Shown: positions 36,051 through 45,247 of the stretch, piece after piece | How positions within the stretch are numbered: the first letter of the stretch is position 1 | Layout of the letters: each line of letters starts with the position of its first letter | From: Haloplanus aerogenes | Lineage (GTDB): Archaea > Halobacteriota > Halobacteria > Halobacteriales > Haloferacaceae | Reading direction: 5' to 3' | DNA: 64,000 nucleotides | Assembly: GCF_003856835.1 (NCBI RefSeq) | Contig: NZ_CP034145.1 | Coordinates: forward strand, 2,294,001-2,358,000 | The notes under the pieces: model-generated | Told to the model about the DNA's origin: nothing | The model's input: the letters and a program-made list of their open reading frames with translations, nothing else | The model's database searches: none | Made by a program: the position numbers and the translations under genes

Positions 36051-37058
36051 GTGGTGACTGTTGAGGATCTATCCCCCAGCGGGGCGCTGCCCGGACCGAT
36101 GATCGTCGAGGTGACGGCTGTCGACTGGGATGCCGGTTCCTCACGGCGTGCAATAGTCGCTCTCGTTGATCACGCTGGAAACGAGTTCAAACTCGTCGAT
36201 TACGACGGCGCCGAACTAACAATCGACTGGAAGCCGAACCACCGCTATCGCATCTCCGGATGTAATGTCAACAAGGGAGGAGCGGACTATCCCGTCGCGT
36301 TGGAACCGAGCAAGCGGACACGCGTCGAGTCGCTCGGACCGAGCGAGGATCATACCTCACTCCTGGTCGTGGGAGATACGCACGTCGGTCGGACGAACCA
36401 CCCGAAAATGGAGGCGAGGATCGACCCTGTCGAAGCATTCGCCACCGCTGTCGACTACGGAATCGAATGCGGCGTCGACGCCGTCGTCCACGTCGGGGAT
36501 ATCTTTCACGAATCGGCATCGGAGGGGGAGGCGACTGCCGTCGATCAGCGTGTGTTCGCCCTGTTGGAGGACGCCTCGATTCCCTTCTACTACGTCCGTG
36601 GGAATCACACCGCTGAACAGGGTGAGGGGGTACTGACGAAACGTCCCCTCGTCTCGAACCTCGATACGGGGGGCGAGCGGATCGGCTCCGACGTGCGTGT
36701 GTTTGGCATCGATCATGCCGAGGAGGGTGAACTTCCCTGGAAGAGGCTCTCCTTTCCTAGCCGAGTGAGCGAACCGATCTCCATTCTGGTTGTTCACCAG
36801 ACCCTGCGTCAGCTATCTGGCCCGACAGCCAAGAGCGTCGACCTCGATCGTATTCAGCGACGGTTCGGCGGCCAGTTCGATCTCGTTGTCTCGGGTCACC
36901 ACCACGACGCGACGATGGAAACCCGGAGCGGGACGACCGTGATGTACACCGGCGCGGCCGAACGAATGAGTAAGAATCAGGATTCTACCGATAGAGTCGC
37001 CTGGCTCGTGACGTCAGCAGGATCCTCGGTAGCGATTGAGCGATACGATATCCCCTGA
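36051..37058 (+). CDS. Mre11/SbcD-like metallophosphoesterase
   Basis: This 335-residue protein has an N-terminal beta-rich domain (about 15-95, OB-like: VEVTAVDWD, HRYRISGCNVNKGG). The calcineurin-like phosphoesterase domain follows: GDTHVGR (Asp109, His111), HVGDIFHES (Asp150), RGNHT (Asn185, His186), VVHQT and SGHHHDA. This is the motif set of Mre11/SbcD nucleases, and an added OB-like domain would suit nucleic-acid binding. No Rad50 partner lies next to it. It probably acts in DNA repair or in restriction of an element. Confidence 0.85.
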   Translation: MVTVEDLSPSGALPGPMIVEVTAVDWDAGSSRRAIVALVDHAGNEFKLVDYDGAELTIDWKPNHRYRISGCNVNKGGADYPVALEPSKRTRVESLGPSEDHTSLLVVGDTHVGRTNHPKMEARIDPVEAFATAVDYGIECGVDAVVHVGDIFHESASEGEATAVDQRVFALLEDASIPFYYVRGNHTAEQGEGVLTKRPLVSNLDTGGERIGSDVRVFGIDHAEEGELPWKRLSFPSRVSEPISILVVHQTLRQLSGPTAKSVDLDRIQRRFGGQFDLVVSGHHHDATMETRSGTTVMYTGAAERMSKNQDSTDRVAWLVTSAGSSVAIERYDIP

Positions 37059-37265
37059 TCGAGTTACACTGCGAGGCTTTCAGCGGTACTGATTCCAGAC
37101 AATCTACATTAGATAGTTCGCATCACGGACCCCACCCAGAGGTGGTTGGCTGGTCAGGCGTTACGCGAATTTTTCACAGACAAGGGAGTGAAGAGTTCGA
37201 GAGCAGTCGAGTGGTCGTCCCGGCTGGCGCCCGCGGTACCGAACGCTCTTCACCCAGACCCAAAC

Positions 37266-38768
37266 ATGGCTACTGACCAGCACACGCAGCGACGCGGACG
37301 GAGCACCGACTCGACGGACGACGGCATTCCAGCAGCCGACCACGCTCACGTGCCGGCACTCATCGCCGAAGAATTCACACTCCGGTTCGCCGGACTCGCG
37401 GACGTCGATGCGGAGGCGGTCCCCGGAAACGATGAGCGTTCACCGGACGCCTGGTGTGGAGACGACGGTGTGACCTCACTCGAGCAGGCCATCGAGGTGC
37501 TGCCACGAGCCAGTTCCGGGGAACTCTGGGCAACCAACGAGTTCGTTGAAACCGACGGCGCCGTCGACATCACCGCTATCGAATCGGTTCACGGGCTCGA
37601 TACGGATGCGCTCGAACAGACGGCCGGACGTTCGCTGGACGAGCTAGCCGCCCAGACCGACGCCGAGCCGATCGTCCCCATCGAGGATCATCAAGACATC
37701 ATCGACCGGCGACGGAAGGCGCTGTGTGCGCTGGGCTACGATGTCCGGTTCCGCTGGCAGATTGCCTCCGACCGCTACTCGATCATCAATCCGCAAGAAG
37801 CCTACCAGCCGATCACCACTGCACTCCAGCGACGGGGTGAAACCGGGGCATTCGGCTGGCTGAGCTACCGCGACTGGGGCGGGCTGCTCAAGCTGTTCAT
37901 CGTCTGTCCCGGCCTCAAGCAGATCGTCAGCCCGCCTGAGGAGGCGGTCGACATCGACGACGAGAACGATATCGATGCCCTCGGGGGAAGTCGCGTTCGG
38001 GAGGCCGAAGCGCCGGATTCAGATTCAGACGGAGATCTAGTGGTGTACGGCGGCTTCGAGACGGGGTACGACTTCCGGGGAACGCAGACGCTGTGGGCGA
38101 AGCCGATCCTGTACTTCCCCGATAGCGAAACGATCGTTCCGGATACGGGTCAGCGGTACACGCGCCGGCACTACGGACAGGCGACCAACGCCGATCACGA
38201 GCGCGCGAACGACCGGGTACCCATCAGCGAGTGGTGGGCGTCGATCTACGACGACGTCGAGACGCGAATGGTCGATGTCGACGAAACACTCCGGCGGGCC
38301 CGGGCGATCACCTACGATTTCGAGGTGCTTCCGTTCTCGGCTGCCGACTGCTACCGATACTGGGGCATCGCCGACACGTACGCCGCTGTCGCGGCTGACC
38401 GAGCGACAAGTCTCGCCAATCCCACGTCCCGACCGACGGTGTTCAACCTGCAGCTGTCGTTGTTGATTGCGCTGCTGGAGGAGTACACCGGGTCGTGGGC
38501 CTCGAACACATACCAGGAGTATCTCGAGGTGGCTGGCGAATTGCTCCGGACGCCGGCGATGATGATCCAACTGGCCATGCAGGAGCACGACAGGCAGGTC
38601 GAAGACGCTGCCGAACGGATCCTCGCAGAGGGCCAGCAGACGTTGAGCGACGCCCTCGAGGACATCGTCGAGATCCCGGGCATCGACGTCGACACCGAGG
38701 CCGCGCTCTCGGACCGGGAGGCTCAGCGACTCCACGACCAAGTCCAGCAGCAGCTGGACGACATCTGA
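37266..38768 (+). CDS. Large hypothetical plasmid-type protein
   Basis: From ATG 37266 the protein is 500 residues and acidic. It has an alpha/beta region about 130-270 (RFRWQIASDRYSIINPQEAYQP, WGGLLKLFIVCPGLKQI, GYDFRGTQTLWAKPI) that resembles the DUF932-type phage/plasmid proteins. A helical second half follows, ending in a coiled-coil-like tail (DREAQRLHDQVQQQL). Such proteins are found on plasmids and prophages, often near recombination genes. Function unknown. Confidence 0.65.
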   Translation: MATDQHTQRRGRSTDSTDDGIPAADHAHVPALIAEEFTLRFAGLADVDAEAVPGNDERSPDAWCGDDGVTSLEQAIEVLPRASSGELWATNEFVETDGAVDITAIESVHGLDTDALEQTAGRSLDELAAQTDAEPIVPIEDHQDIIDRRRKALCALGYDVRFRWQIASDRYSIINPQEAYQPITTALQRRGETGAFGWLSYRDWGGLLKLFIVCPGLKQIVSPPEEAVDIDDENDIDALGGSRVREAEAPDSDSDGDLVVYGGFETGYDFRGTQTLWAKPILYFPDSETIVPDTGQRYTRRHYGQATNADHERANDRVPISEWWASIYDDVETRMVDVDETLRRARAITYDFEVLPFSAADCYRYWGIADTYAAVAADRATSLANPTSRPTVFNLQLSLLIALLEEYTGSWASNTYQEYLEVAGELLRTPAMMIQLAMQEHDRQVEDAAERILAEGQQTLSDALEDIVEIPGIDVDTEAALSDREAQRLHDQVQQQLDDI

Positions 38769-38924
38769 TTTGAGCAGACTATTGAAATCATCACCCAGTT
38801 ATGCATTTTGGTGACCGTACTCAATACACAGCACGGCACGCCAATACTGGTCTGTTCGAACTGTGCAGTGGAGAAGTTTGTTTCTCACTATACTTTATTA
38901 ACCGGACGTGGTTGTCCAGCAACG

Positions 38925-39752
38925 ATGAAAGTTCTTTCATGGAACGTTGATGGAACGTTCCCACCGCAGGGCTCACCAGCTCAGATTACTAATCAAATAA
39001 GGTGGTTAGACTCACTTGAAACTCAGCCGGAACTCCTCTTACTGCAGGAGGTCAACCCAAATCGACGTGATCTCTGGCAGGAATTGTTGACCGACCAGCT
39101 TGGGTATGAGACTGTGCGAGATACCCTCGATATCGCGGTAGAACAAGGCAATAGCAACGGCCACATCACTGCTATACAGAGCGAATTAGATCTCTTAGAG
39201 ACCACTACTGGTATTGAATTGAATGAGACCACTACACGAACTGAGTCAGATCGTTCGACAGCGTATCCCGAAAAACTTCTCGTTACCGGTATCGAATACG
39301 GAAATACAACTATCGAGGTCTGGAACGTCAGGGCGGTTCCTGGCAGCAGCTACCCCGAAGAAAAACTCACGATCCTTGAACTCGCCTACGAGTACATCGA
39401 AGAAGCCGATGAGAAACTTCGTATCCTCGCTGGTGATCTGAACACCCCGCAGCGGGAACTTGCTGACGGCCAAGCCATCACGTACGGCTACCAACGAGAC
39501 GCTGATCTCCAGCAACGAGGAGTCACCGCGGAACTCAAGATTCTCAAAGGCTTAGGACACTTCGGGATGATTGATGTCTTCCGGGCCCAACACGGGTACG
39601 GCGACATCGACTCGCTCTCGGTGAGTCATGATGGTCGACGAATCGATCACCTCTTCGCATCGGAAGACCTCTCTCCGGCCGACTGCTGGTATTCAGAAAC
39701 TGGAGCCACCCACAGCGACCACGCACCAGTCCTCGCTGTCTTCGATATTTAA
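38925..39752 (+). CDS. Endonuclease/exonuclease/phosphatase (EEP) family protein
   Basis: The protein is 275 residues from ATG 38925. The EEP motifs are complete: LSWNVDG (Asn near 7), LLQEVN (catalytic Glu near 44), LAGDLNTP (Asp and Asn near 170), RIDHLFAS and the final SDHAPVLAVF (Asp-His). Family members cut DNA, RNA or phosphodiester-linked lipids; the short length and lack of a signal peptide suggest an intracellular nuclease. The leading 39 codons of the longer open frame are Cys-rich and not part of the fold, so I use the internal ATG. Confidence 0.88.
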   Translation: MKVLSWNVDGTFPPQGSPAQITNQIRWLDSLETQPELLLLQEVNPNRRDLWQELLTDQLGYETVRDTLDIAVEQGNSNGHITAIQSELDLLETTTGIELNETTTRTESDRSTAYPEKLLVTGIEYGNTTIEVWNVRAVPGSSYPEEKLTILELAYEYIEEADEKLRILAGDLNTPQRELADGQAITYGYQRDADLQQRGVTAELKILKGLGHFGMIDVFRAQHGYGDIDSLSVSHDGRRIDHLFASEDLSPADCWYSETGATHSDHAPVLAVFDI

Positions 39753-39960
39753 TGGATGCATCACGTCCATGGTCATCAACATATACTGATTATACGCTCT
39801 GCATACAACAGAACAATTCTGTCAGATACTAAGCGATTCATCCGAGGTATTTGACGGTAACACGGGCGCGACATGCGTCCGATTTCGCTCTTCCAATCGA
39901 GCGACAGAGGTCCCGAGGATGGCGGTCTGTGCGCCCCGACTCGGTCTCTCCAGAACGACC

Positions 39961-41529
39961 ATGTCATCCACTACTACCGACGACGCGGACAGCCAGCCCG
40001 ACGAACAGGCCGTCTTGAGCCATCTCGTACGGCGACTCCTTCAGCGCGAAGGCGGCCAGATCCCTCTCGAACGAGTCACCCTCCGGGTGAGCGACTACGT
40101 CGACATCGGCGAGCAGGCCGCCGCTGACCTCATCGACGAGGGTGCCGACGCCGGAATCTACACGCTGGAGCGAGGTGCGGGTGGAACGAGAACGATCACC
40201 GGGGTTAGCCCGCAGGGACCCGAACCTGACATCATCGTCGCGGCCTTCGGGGCTGCGGCGGACACGCCTGACTTCACCGTCATCAGCGTCGTCACCGAGA
40301 GTATCGACAAGGCGTTGCGTGACGCGGGCTACGAGACGTTCAGTTCCCTTGCTGACGCTGGCGCTGACGACCTCACCGGGCTGACCGGAACGCTCACCGA
40401 GAGCCGCGCAGCGGCCATCCTCCAGGAGGCACCCCAGCACGTCCCCGTCGGGACTCGCCTTGCGACTGCCGCCGCCCGGCGATACGCGCGTCGGCTCGAC
40501 GCCGAGACAGACCGTGGTGTGGCCCGGGTCGTCGACCTTGCGACCACCGACATCGCCGTGGGCGAACCGGTCTACCGAACTGCGGGACTCGATCCCGAAT
40601 ACCTCGAGGCGCAGTACGTCAGTGCCGTCGGTCGCAACGCCGACGACCCCGTGGCGACCGGCCTGCACGTTCTCGACGACCCGGACCACCCCGACGTACC
40701 AAAGGCCGCGACTCACCCCGAAGCCGGCGACGACGCGCTCCCCGTCGACGACACCGGGCACGTCGTCCCGCCGGCGATCCCGGTCGAACCGCGACTCCAG
40801 CTCCCGCTGGATGAATTGCTCGCGAAGAAACTCGCCCGAGGCCTGGTCCCTGTCCGCCTCGTCGGGCCGCGCGGCTCGGGAAAGAACTACCTGATCAAGT
40901 ACCTCTGCCACGAGACAAACAGAGGATACGTCTCAATCGACTGTGACGAGGCGACCCACACCGAGGACCTGTTCGGGCCGCTGACGCCCACCGAGGACGG
41001 CCTGATCGTGCCCCGGACTGGACCCGCCAAGCAGGCACTCCTGAACGGGTCGGTCTTGGTGCTCAACGAGTTCCCGGTGATGCGAGCCGGCGCTGCGATG
41101 GCGCTCCATCGCCTGCTCAACGAGGGGAAACTGCTGGTGAAGTCACATGGCGAGCTGGTCGAACCCCATCCGTCGGCGCGGATCGTGATCACGATGAATC
41201 CGCCCACCCGGGAGTACCGCGATTCCGAGCCGATGAACTCCGCTACCCGTGGACGGTTTCGGGCGCTGGAGCAGCCCTACATTCAGGACGTCGAGGTCGA
41301 ACTCGACACGCTTGACGCGCAGGTCAACAGTGGCTCCCGCGTCGTCGATCGTGGGACGCTCCGGAAGATCGTCCAGTTCGCCCACCAGACTCGCCAGAAC
41401 GAGAACTGGCCGACGCTGTCGACCCGGAACCTCGTGATCGTCTGTGAGCACATCGAGGACGGCGCCGCGCCGAAGGCCGCGGTCAAGAACGAGGTGTGGG
41501 CGGTCGCCGTGGTGAACATGTGTGGCTGA
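39961..41529 (+). CDS. MoxR-type AAA protein with HhH domain and altered Walker motifs
   Basis: The protein is 522 residues from ATG 39961. Residues about 15-80 look winged-helix, 113-155 helix-hairpin-helix (TFSSLADAGADDLTGLTG), and 285 onward AAA. Walker A is GPRGSGKN (302-309), with Asn in place of Thr/Ser, and Walker B is VLVLNE (365-370), with Asn for Asp; both weaken metal binding. Sensor-1 TMNP is present. MoxR proteins act with VWA proteins as chaperones. The partner-type gene follows only after a 3.7-kb gap filled by an inserted block. Whether the C-terminus (VVNMCG) was trimmed by that insertion is unclear. Confidence 0.8.
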   Translation: MSSTTTDDADSQPDEQAVLSHLVRRLLQREGGQIPLERVTLRVSDYVDIGEQAAADLIDEGADAGIYTLERGAGGTRTITGVSPQGPEPDIIVAAFGAAADTPDFTVISVVTESIDKALRDAGYETFSSLADAGADDLTGLTGTLTESRAAAILQEAPQHVPVGTRLATAAARRYARRLDAETDRGVARVVDLATTDIAVGEPVYRTAGLDPEYLEAQYVSAVGRNADDPVATGLHVLDDPDHPDVPKAATHPEAGDDALPVDDTGHVVPPAIPVEPRLQLPLDELLAKKLARGLVPVRLVGPRGSGKNYLIKYLCHETNRGYVSIDCDEATHTEDLFGPLTPTEDGLIVPRTGPAKQALLNGSVLVLNEFPVMRAGAAMALHRLLNEGKLLVKSHGELVEPHPSARIVITMNPPTREYRDSEPMNSATRGRFRALEQPYIQDVEVELDTLDAQVNSGSRVVDRGTLRKIVQFAHQTRQNENWPTLSTRNLVIVCEHIEDGAAPKAAVKNEVWAVAVVNMCG

Positions 41530-41562
41530 AAGATTGATATTTGAGCGAGGGGAACTTCAGGC

Positions 41563-43185
41563 GTGAAAGGACTGGCCACCCGAACCGTCGTTGGAGCGGT
41601 CGCCGCCTTCCTCTTCGCGGGCGTGGTGGCGGCGATGTTCACCCAGGGGCCGCTCTACCAGGCGATAATGCAGGGAGAGAACGAGCTCAGCCAGAGCACC
41701 AGTTATACTATCGAGATAGAGGACGGAGATGGATTTACGGCAAAGGAGAGGTTCTCAGATCTCGCGATGTTTGTATACCAGAGGGCCACGAAGGCCGGTT
41801 GTGGAGGTTCTGGGTATGTACAGAAGCAGATAGACGGAATAGTGCCTGGGGGCGCTGACTGGGGTGATTCTGGTCAGAATGGATACCCTGCTCTGGAAGA
41901 CACGTATCTTGGCAAGAATCCTCCCTGTTACGGCGCAACTTCAGCCCAGTTCGACAGTCCTATAGCTGAATTGACCGCAGAGCTTGGAAACGACATGGAG
42001 GGGGTATACTCTAGGGAATACTTTAAGGTTGAAACTGAAGAACCGATCAAGCTGACGACAGGATCAGGCACTTGGCTCGAGAAGAAGAGCATAGACGGTG
42101 CTGTCAACGCAGGTTACCAGTCTGCAGTATTAGAGGAATGCAAGCCATCTCTGGTCTTCACTCCTACTGCACAGGCCTCTTTTGGTTTGTCGAAGCATCA
42201 TTATGTTTTCTTTTTTGAGGAGGACGCTTCAGGCAGGAGCTCTTCTTTCTATCCATATACCAGCAAGAGAGTTTACTGTACGGGTCATGGTGCCGCAGCT
42301 GGCCCTAATTTAGCGGCAAATGTGATAAACCCGTCCAATCCTCCTCCCGCCCAGGTGATCCTCTGCCCGGGCGACACCGGTTACATACAGACAAACAGGA
42401 AAGAACCTCTGTGGGACAGCGAAGTTGGTACGAATCCTAATACTTATCCTCACATCGTGCTGACGGATCTTGGATCCGGAACCGAATGCGAGGGAGTAGC
42501 AGACAACCAGCAGTTCTCGGGCACCTCCAGCGGGTCACATCTCTACGTCTATTCCAATGTGGAGGGTGGTGGAACGACCTATCCCGAGGTATTCAACAGC
42601 AAGTTCAAGTTGAGAGGTTCAATGGCAGCACCATTCGTAGGAGAAGCATGGGGGGAGACGAAACCCACCAAGCAGAGATGCCAGATCGTGTTCAGGGACC
42701 GTGATTGGGGGGCAGTCAAATCTCCAGATGATTATCTGGTCCAGGGTGTTTGGGCTGGCGAAGAGATAGAACAGCAGAGCCTCGCTGACGGAGGTTCCTA
42801 TCCAGTCTTCCAGGGAGTTTCGCCTGTAAGAAAGTGGGTCGAACACAGTATACCCGGGAATCCGGATACGGAGGGAGAGTTCTCTTCCTCGAATCCGAGA
42901 AGCTTTGTCACACTGGATGGATCAGAGCTGTCTAATAACCCGGGAGAGCTGAGGGTGACTTCGGTAGGAGGGGATAATCTGAATCAGATTTACGGAGATC
43001 TTCTCTGTGTCCCTGGATCTGCCGGTTCAGACGCAGAGTTCAGACTGTGTACAGATGGAGCTCCTGCAGAAGGCAGCACAGTCACAATTCCCGCAAGCTC
43101 CGAGAACCCCTACATGATACAGGACGAGGAATGGAAGTGCGAGGTTGGAAGCGGACGTTACGGCGAGTGGAGGCAAGTTGGTTAA
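41563..43185 (+). CDS. Prepilin-like surface protein of nanohaloarchaeal codon style
   Basis: The 540-residue protein has start GTG 41563 and an N-terminal KG plus helix (KGLATRTVVGAVAAFLFAG), like a class III (prepilin) signal, followed by a long outer domain with about ten cysteines. No enzyme motif is recognised. Codon use differs sharply from neighbours: frequent ATA (Ile), AGG/AGA (Arg), TCT and GGA, which haloarchaea avoid. The stop overlaps the convergent lipoprotein stop. Together with the next two genes it forms a block that I infer was acquired from a nanohaloarchaeal or other DPANN-type donor. Confidence 0.65.
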   Translation: MKGLATRTVVGAVAAFLFAGVVAAMFTQGPLYQAIMQGENELSQSTSYTIEIEDGDGFTAKERFSDLAMFVYQRATKAGCGGSGYVQKQIDGIVPGGADWGDSGQNGYPALEDTYLGKNPPCYGATSAQFDSPIAELTAELGNDMEGVYSREYFKVETEEPIKLTTGSGTWLEKKSIDGAVNAGYQSAVLEECKPSLVFTPTAQASFGLSKHHYVFFFEEDASGRSSSFYPYTSKRVYCTGHGAAAGPNLAANVINPSNPPPAQVILCPGDTGYIQTNRKEPLWDSEVGTNPNTYPHIVLTDLGSGTECEGVADNQQFSGTSSGSHLYVYSNVEGGGTTYPEVFNSKFKLRGSMAAPFVGEAWGETKPTKQRCQIVFRDRDWGAVKSPDDYLVQGVWAGEEIEQQSLADGGSYPVFQGVSPVRKWVEHSIPGNPDTEGEFSSSNPRSFVTLDGSELSNNPGELRVTSVGGDNLNQIYGDLLCVPGSAGSDAEFRLCTDGAPAEGSTVTIPASSENPYMIQDEEWKCEVGSGRYGEWRQVG

Positions 43186-44105
43186 TTATTTCTCGAGCGG
43201 TTCCTTGACCACCTTGCCGTCTCAACCACGTAGTTAAACTGGTCGAAGCTTCTCTCACCTTCTTCTACCGTCGCATAATCGGCTCTGGTTCTTTCTTCGT
43301 CCGGGAAAAGATGAAGTCTTGCTGAATGGTATCCGTCTGAATCCTCTACAGCACTTTCACATTCTGGATTATCGTCGAGCATCGGATTTTCTCCGTCTAG
43401 AAGATGTTCTATCTGCCATCCCATCGAACCTAGTATGTCGTCGGTACTGGACTCTCCTACTCCGCGTTGAACGAGAATATAGTTCTCTCCAGGGGCTACT
43501 GCGACTTTTCGAGGACCTCTCTTCGCTTGGAAAGTGCCTGTGTAGACCGGAAGACCCTCTATTTCGGTGTTTAAGCTCAAATCAGGCCCCGAACTTATAC
43601 TTTCGACGTCAGGAACTCCGTTTTCGAGATGGAAGAGGCCTGGTTGAGATCTAGCTTCAAAATATTTTGTTACTTTGTCCCAGAGACCCATTGCATCTAG
43701 TACTCTTCCGTTAACGCTCGGATCCACCGTCATGCCGTTTTGCTCGTATCCCTTCCTGTCCAGAACTGAGCCAGTGTACGAATCATTTGAATCCCACCCT
43801 GGGAGCTCGATATCGGGGTTTACAAGATCGTCGAGGACAAACATTCCTCTGAGCATCTCGGAGTTGGAGGGATCGTCCGAGATGGGAAACTCTACTGAAG
43901 GGGAGGAGCCTTCTGCTGTTGGCTCTCTAGAGGTATCTTCCACATCTGTCGTCCGTTCATTTCCTTCACCGTCTTCTCCACCTTCTTCCTGTCCGCCTTT
44001 TGAAGAACATCCCGCCAGACCGGCCGCAGATCCTCCTGCCACTGTTTTTATCATGTTTCTTCTTGTTATTCCATTTTCGCCGGATCCTCCTGACATAAAT
44101 TCCAA
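43182..44105 (-). CDS. Tat lipoprotein of the foreign block
   Basis: The 307-residue protein carries a Tat leader (ITRRNMIKTVAGGSAAGLAGC) with lipobox LAGC at about residue 33. An acidic Gly/Glu/Thr-rich linker (about 35-75) precedes a globular domain (about 80-300) of unknown type (LPVYTGTFQAKRGPRKVAVAPGENYILVQRGVG). Codon use is AGA/ATA-rich like the facing gene. It overlaps that gene tail to tail by 4 bases. Its start could be Met4 (44096). A surface or extracellular role is likely. Confidence 0.7.
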   Translation of the reverse strand: MEFMSGGSGENGITRRNMIKTVAGGSAAGLAGCSSKGGQEEGGEDGEGNERTTDVEDTSREPTAEGSSPSVEFPISDDPSNSEMLRGMFVLDDLVNPDIELPGWDSNDSYTGSVLDRKGYEQNGMTVDPSVNGRVLDAMGLWDKVTKYFEARSQPGLFHLENGVPDVESISSGPDLSLNTEIEGLPVYTGTFQAKRGPRKVAVAPGENYILVQRGVGESSTDDILGSMGWQIEHLLDGENPMLDDNPECESAVEDSDGYHSARLHLFPDEERTRADYATVEEGERSFDQFNYVVETARWSRNRSRNN

Positions 44106-44192
44106 ATACCAACCAAACTTTTTTTATTGTTACGGTTAGGTGGTCACCTGCTACTCCGGGATACTTAATTCAGGAGTCCGAAAAGGTCTACG

Positions 44193-44333
44193 ATGAGAAG
44201 AAAAGGGATGGAACTCCCGATAAGAACTGTCGCCCTAATAATGCTTGCGATAATGGTGGTGGTCGCGGTGTACATAGGCGAGCCGAACCAGTATCCCGAG
44301 GACGCCTACGAGACCCTCGACGATTTCCTGTGA
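44193..44333 (+). CDS. 46-residue prepilin-like peptide
   Basis: ATG 44193 to TGA 44331-44333 gives 46 residues: MRRKGMELPIRTVALIMLAI, then a hydrophobic run and an acidic tail. RRKGMELP followed by a helix is the prepilin-type pattern (cleavage after KG), and such mini-pilin-like proteins are common in DPANN archaea. It uses AGA and ATA codons like the preceding two genes, so it belongs to the same foreign block. It could be a pilin-like anchor for the large surface protein. Confidence 0.55.
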   Translation: MRRKGMELPIRTVALIMLAIMVVVAVYIGEPNQYPEDAYETLDDFL

Positions 44334-44418
44334 CACCTAGCGACCGTTCAGCCTCGGGGAATTCCGTACATAGGCAATCCGTGACGTTGGAACGCCCGAA
44401 CTCGTTTACCAACCCCAC

Positions 44419-44778
44419 TCAAATTTCGGTGAGACCGAGACTGTATTCGAGTGCGGTATCGACCTCGTCTATCCGCTCTTGCGGAATCGAGCCGAGGTTC
44501 TCGGTGATGCGGTGCTCGATAGAGATGGTCCGAATCTGGCTACAGAGCGCGACTGAGTCTTCTCGAAGCGCACACTCCTCGGCTGGGACGAGTACTTCGA
44601 ACGGGTAGAGCTGCTCGTCGAACGAGGTGGTGAACGGAACAACGATTGTTGTCGGTGCGTTTGCATTCCCGACGTCATTCTGCACGACGAGACACGGTCG
44701 CGTTCCACGTTGTTCGGATCCCTGCGTTGGGTCGAGTTCAACGATAACGACATCCCCTCGACGGACAGACAAGGCCAT
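44419..44778 (-). CDS. MazF/PemK-type toxin
   Basis: The 119-residue toxin is complete. It has RRGDVVIVELDPTQGSEQRGTRPCLVVQND at the start (Arg/Gly motif of the RNase fold), VVPFTTS with the catalytic-type Thr/Ser, and SQIRTISIEHRI in the last third. MazF toxins cleave single-stranded RNA. The gene follows its AbrB-type antitoxin with a 3-base gap. The module lies directly after the foreign block and may have come in with it, though its codon use is haloarchaeal. Confidence 0.88.
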   Translation of the reverse strand: MALSVRRGDVVIVELDPTQGSEQRGTRPCLVVQNDVGNANAPTTIVVPFTTSFDEQLYPFEVLVPAEECALREDSVALCSQIRTISIEHRITENLGSIPQERIDEVDTALEYSLGLTEI

Positions 44779-44781
44779 ACG

Positions 44782-45048
44782 CTACCACTCTGGGGCGTCG
44801 CCTAGGTGTCCATTAGCCTCTGTCGAGATGCCCTCCAGTTCGTCAGCGAGTTCGCTGGTCCGTTGGGCACGCTGGCGGTACCCCTCAGCCAACTCCTCAC
44901 GGGTTACCGGTCGTTCGATAACGAGCTTCCCTGCCTCTTCGTGGATCACGACGTCGTCCCCTCCCTTAATTCCGAATCGCTCTCGGAGCTCTTTGGGGAT
45001 CGTCACTTGGCCTCGCTTCCCGATTTTCCGGCGTTCGCCCTTACTCAT
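44782..45048 (-). CDS. AbrB/MazE-type antitoxin
   Basis: The 88-residue protein has a swapped-hairpin AbrB domain (KRGQVTIPKELRERFGIKGGDDVVI, residues 11-36) and a C-terminal acidic helix (about 55-88) expected to bind and block MazF. Upstream of the toxin in the same operon, as usual. AbrB domains also repress their own promoter; a TATA-like run lies at 45050-45070. Confidence 0.9.
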   Translation of the reverse strand: MSKGERRKIGKRGQVTIPKELRERFGIKGGDDVVIHEEAGKLVIERPVTREELAEGYRQRAQRTSELADELEGISTEANGHLGDAPEW

Positions 45049-45088
45049 GCATATTCATATCTTATTCATACTAAAAAGCCCTTCGGGC

Positions 45089-45150
45089 GGAAGGTATTGG
45101 CATCTTCCACACGGCTGAAACCGTGGGATTCCGCTTGTCACCTGTCACCC
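45089..45150. repeat. IS605-type end hairpin remnant
   Basis: CACGG (45110-45114), loop CTGAAA, CCGTG (45121-45125), within TCTTCCACACGG...GTGGGATTCC. I associate this sequence with the 3' end of haloarchaeal TnpB-type IS200/IS605 elements. No tnpB is present. Confidence 0.35.
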
Positions 45151-45247
45151 CAAGCTTTCGAAGAACTCCCCGATAGTGGGGTATTTCGCGCCAGCGATTT
45201 ACCAGCCGCAAGGGAGCGAAGAGGTCCGATACCTCCCGTTCCCCATC

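Noticed and set aside
39964-40911. 315-residue minus-strand frame opposite the MoxR gene
   Set aside because: It starts inside the AAA gene and shows no motif; the plus strand has HhH and AAA motifs.
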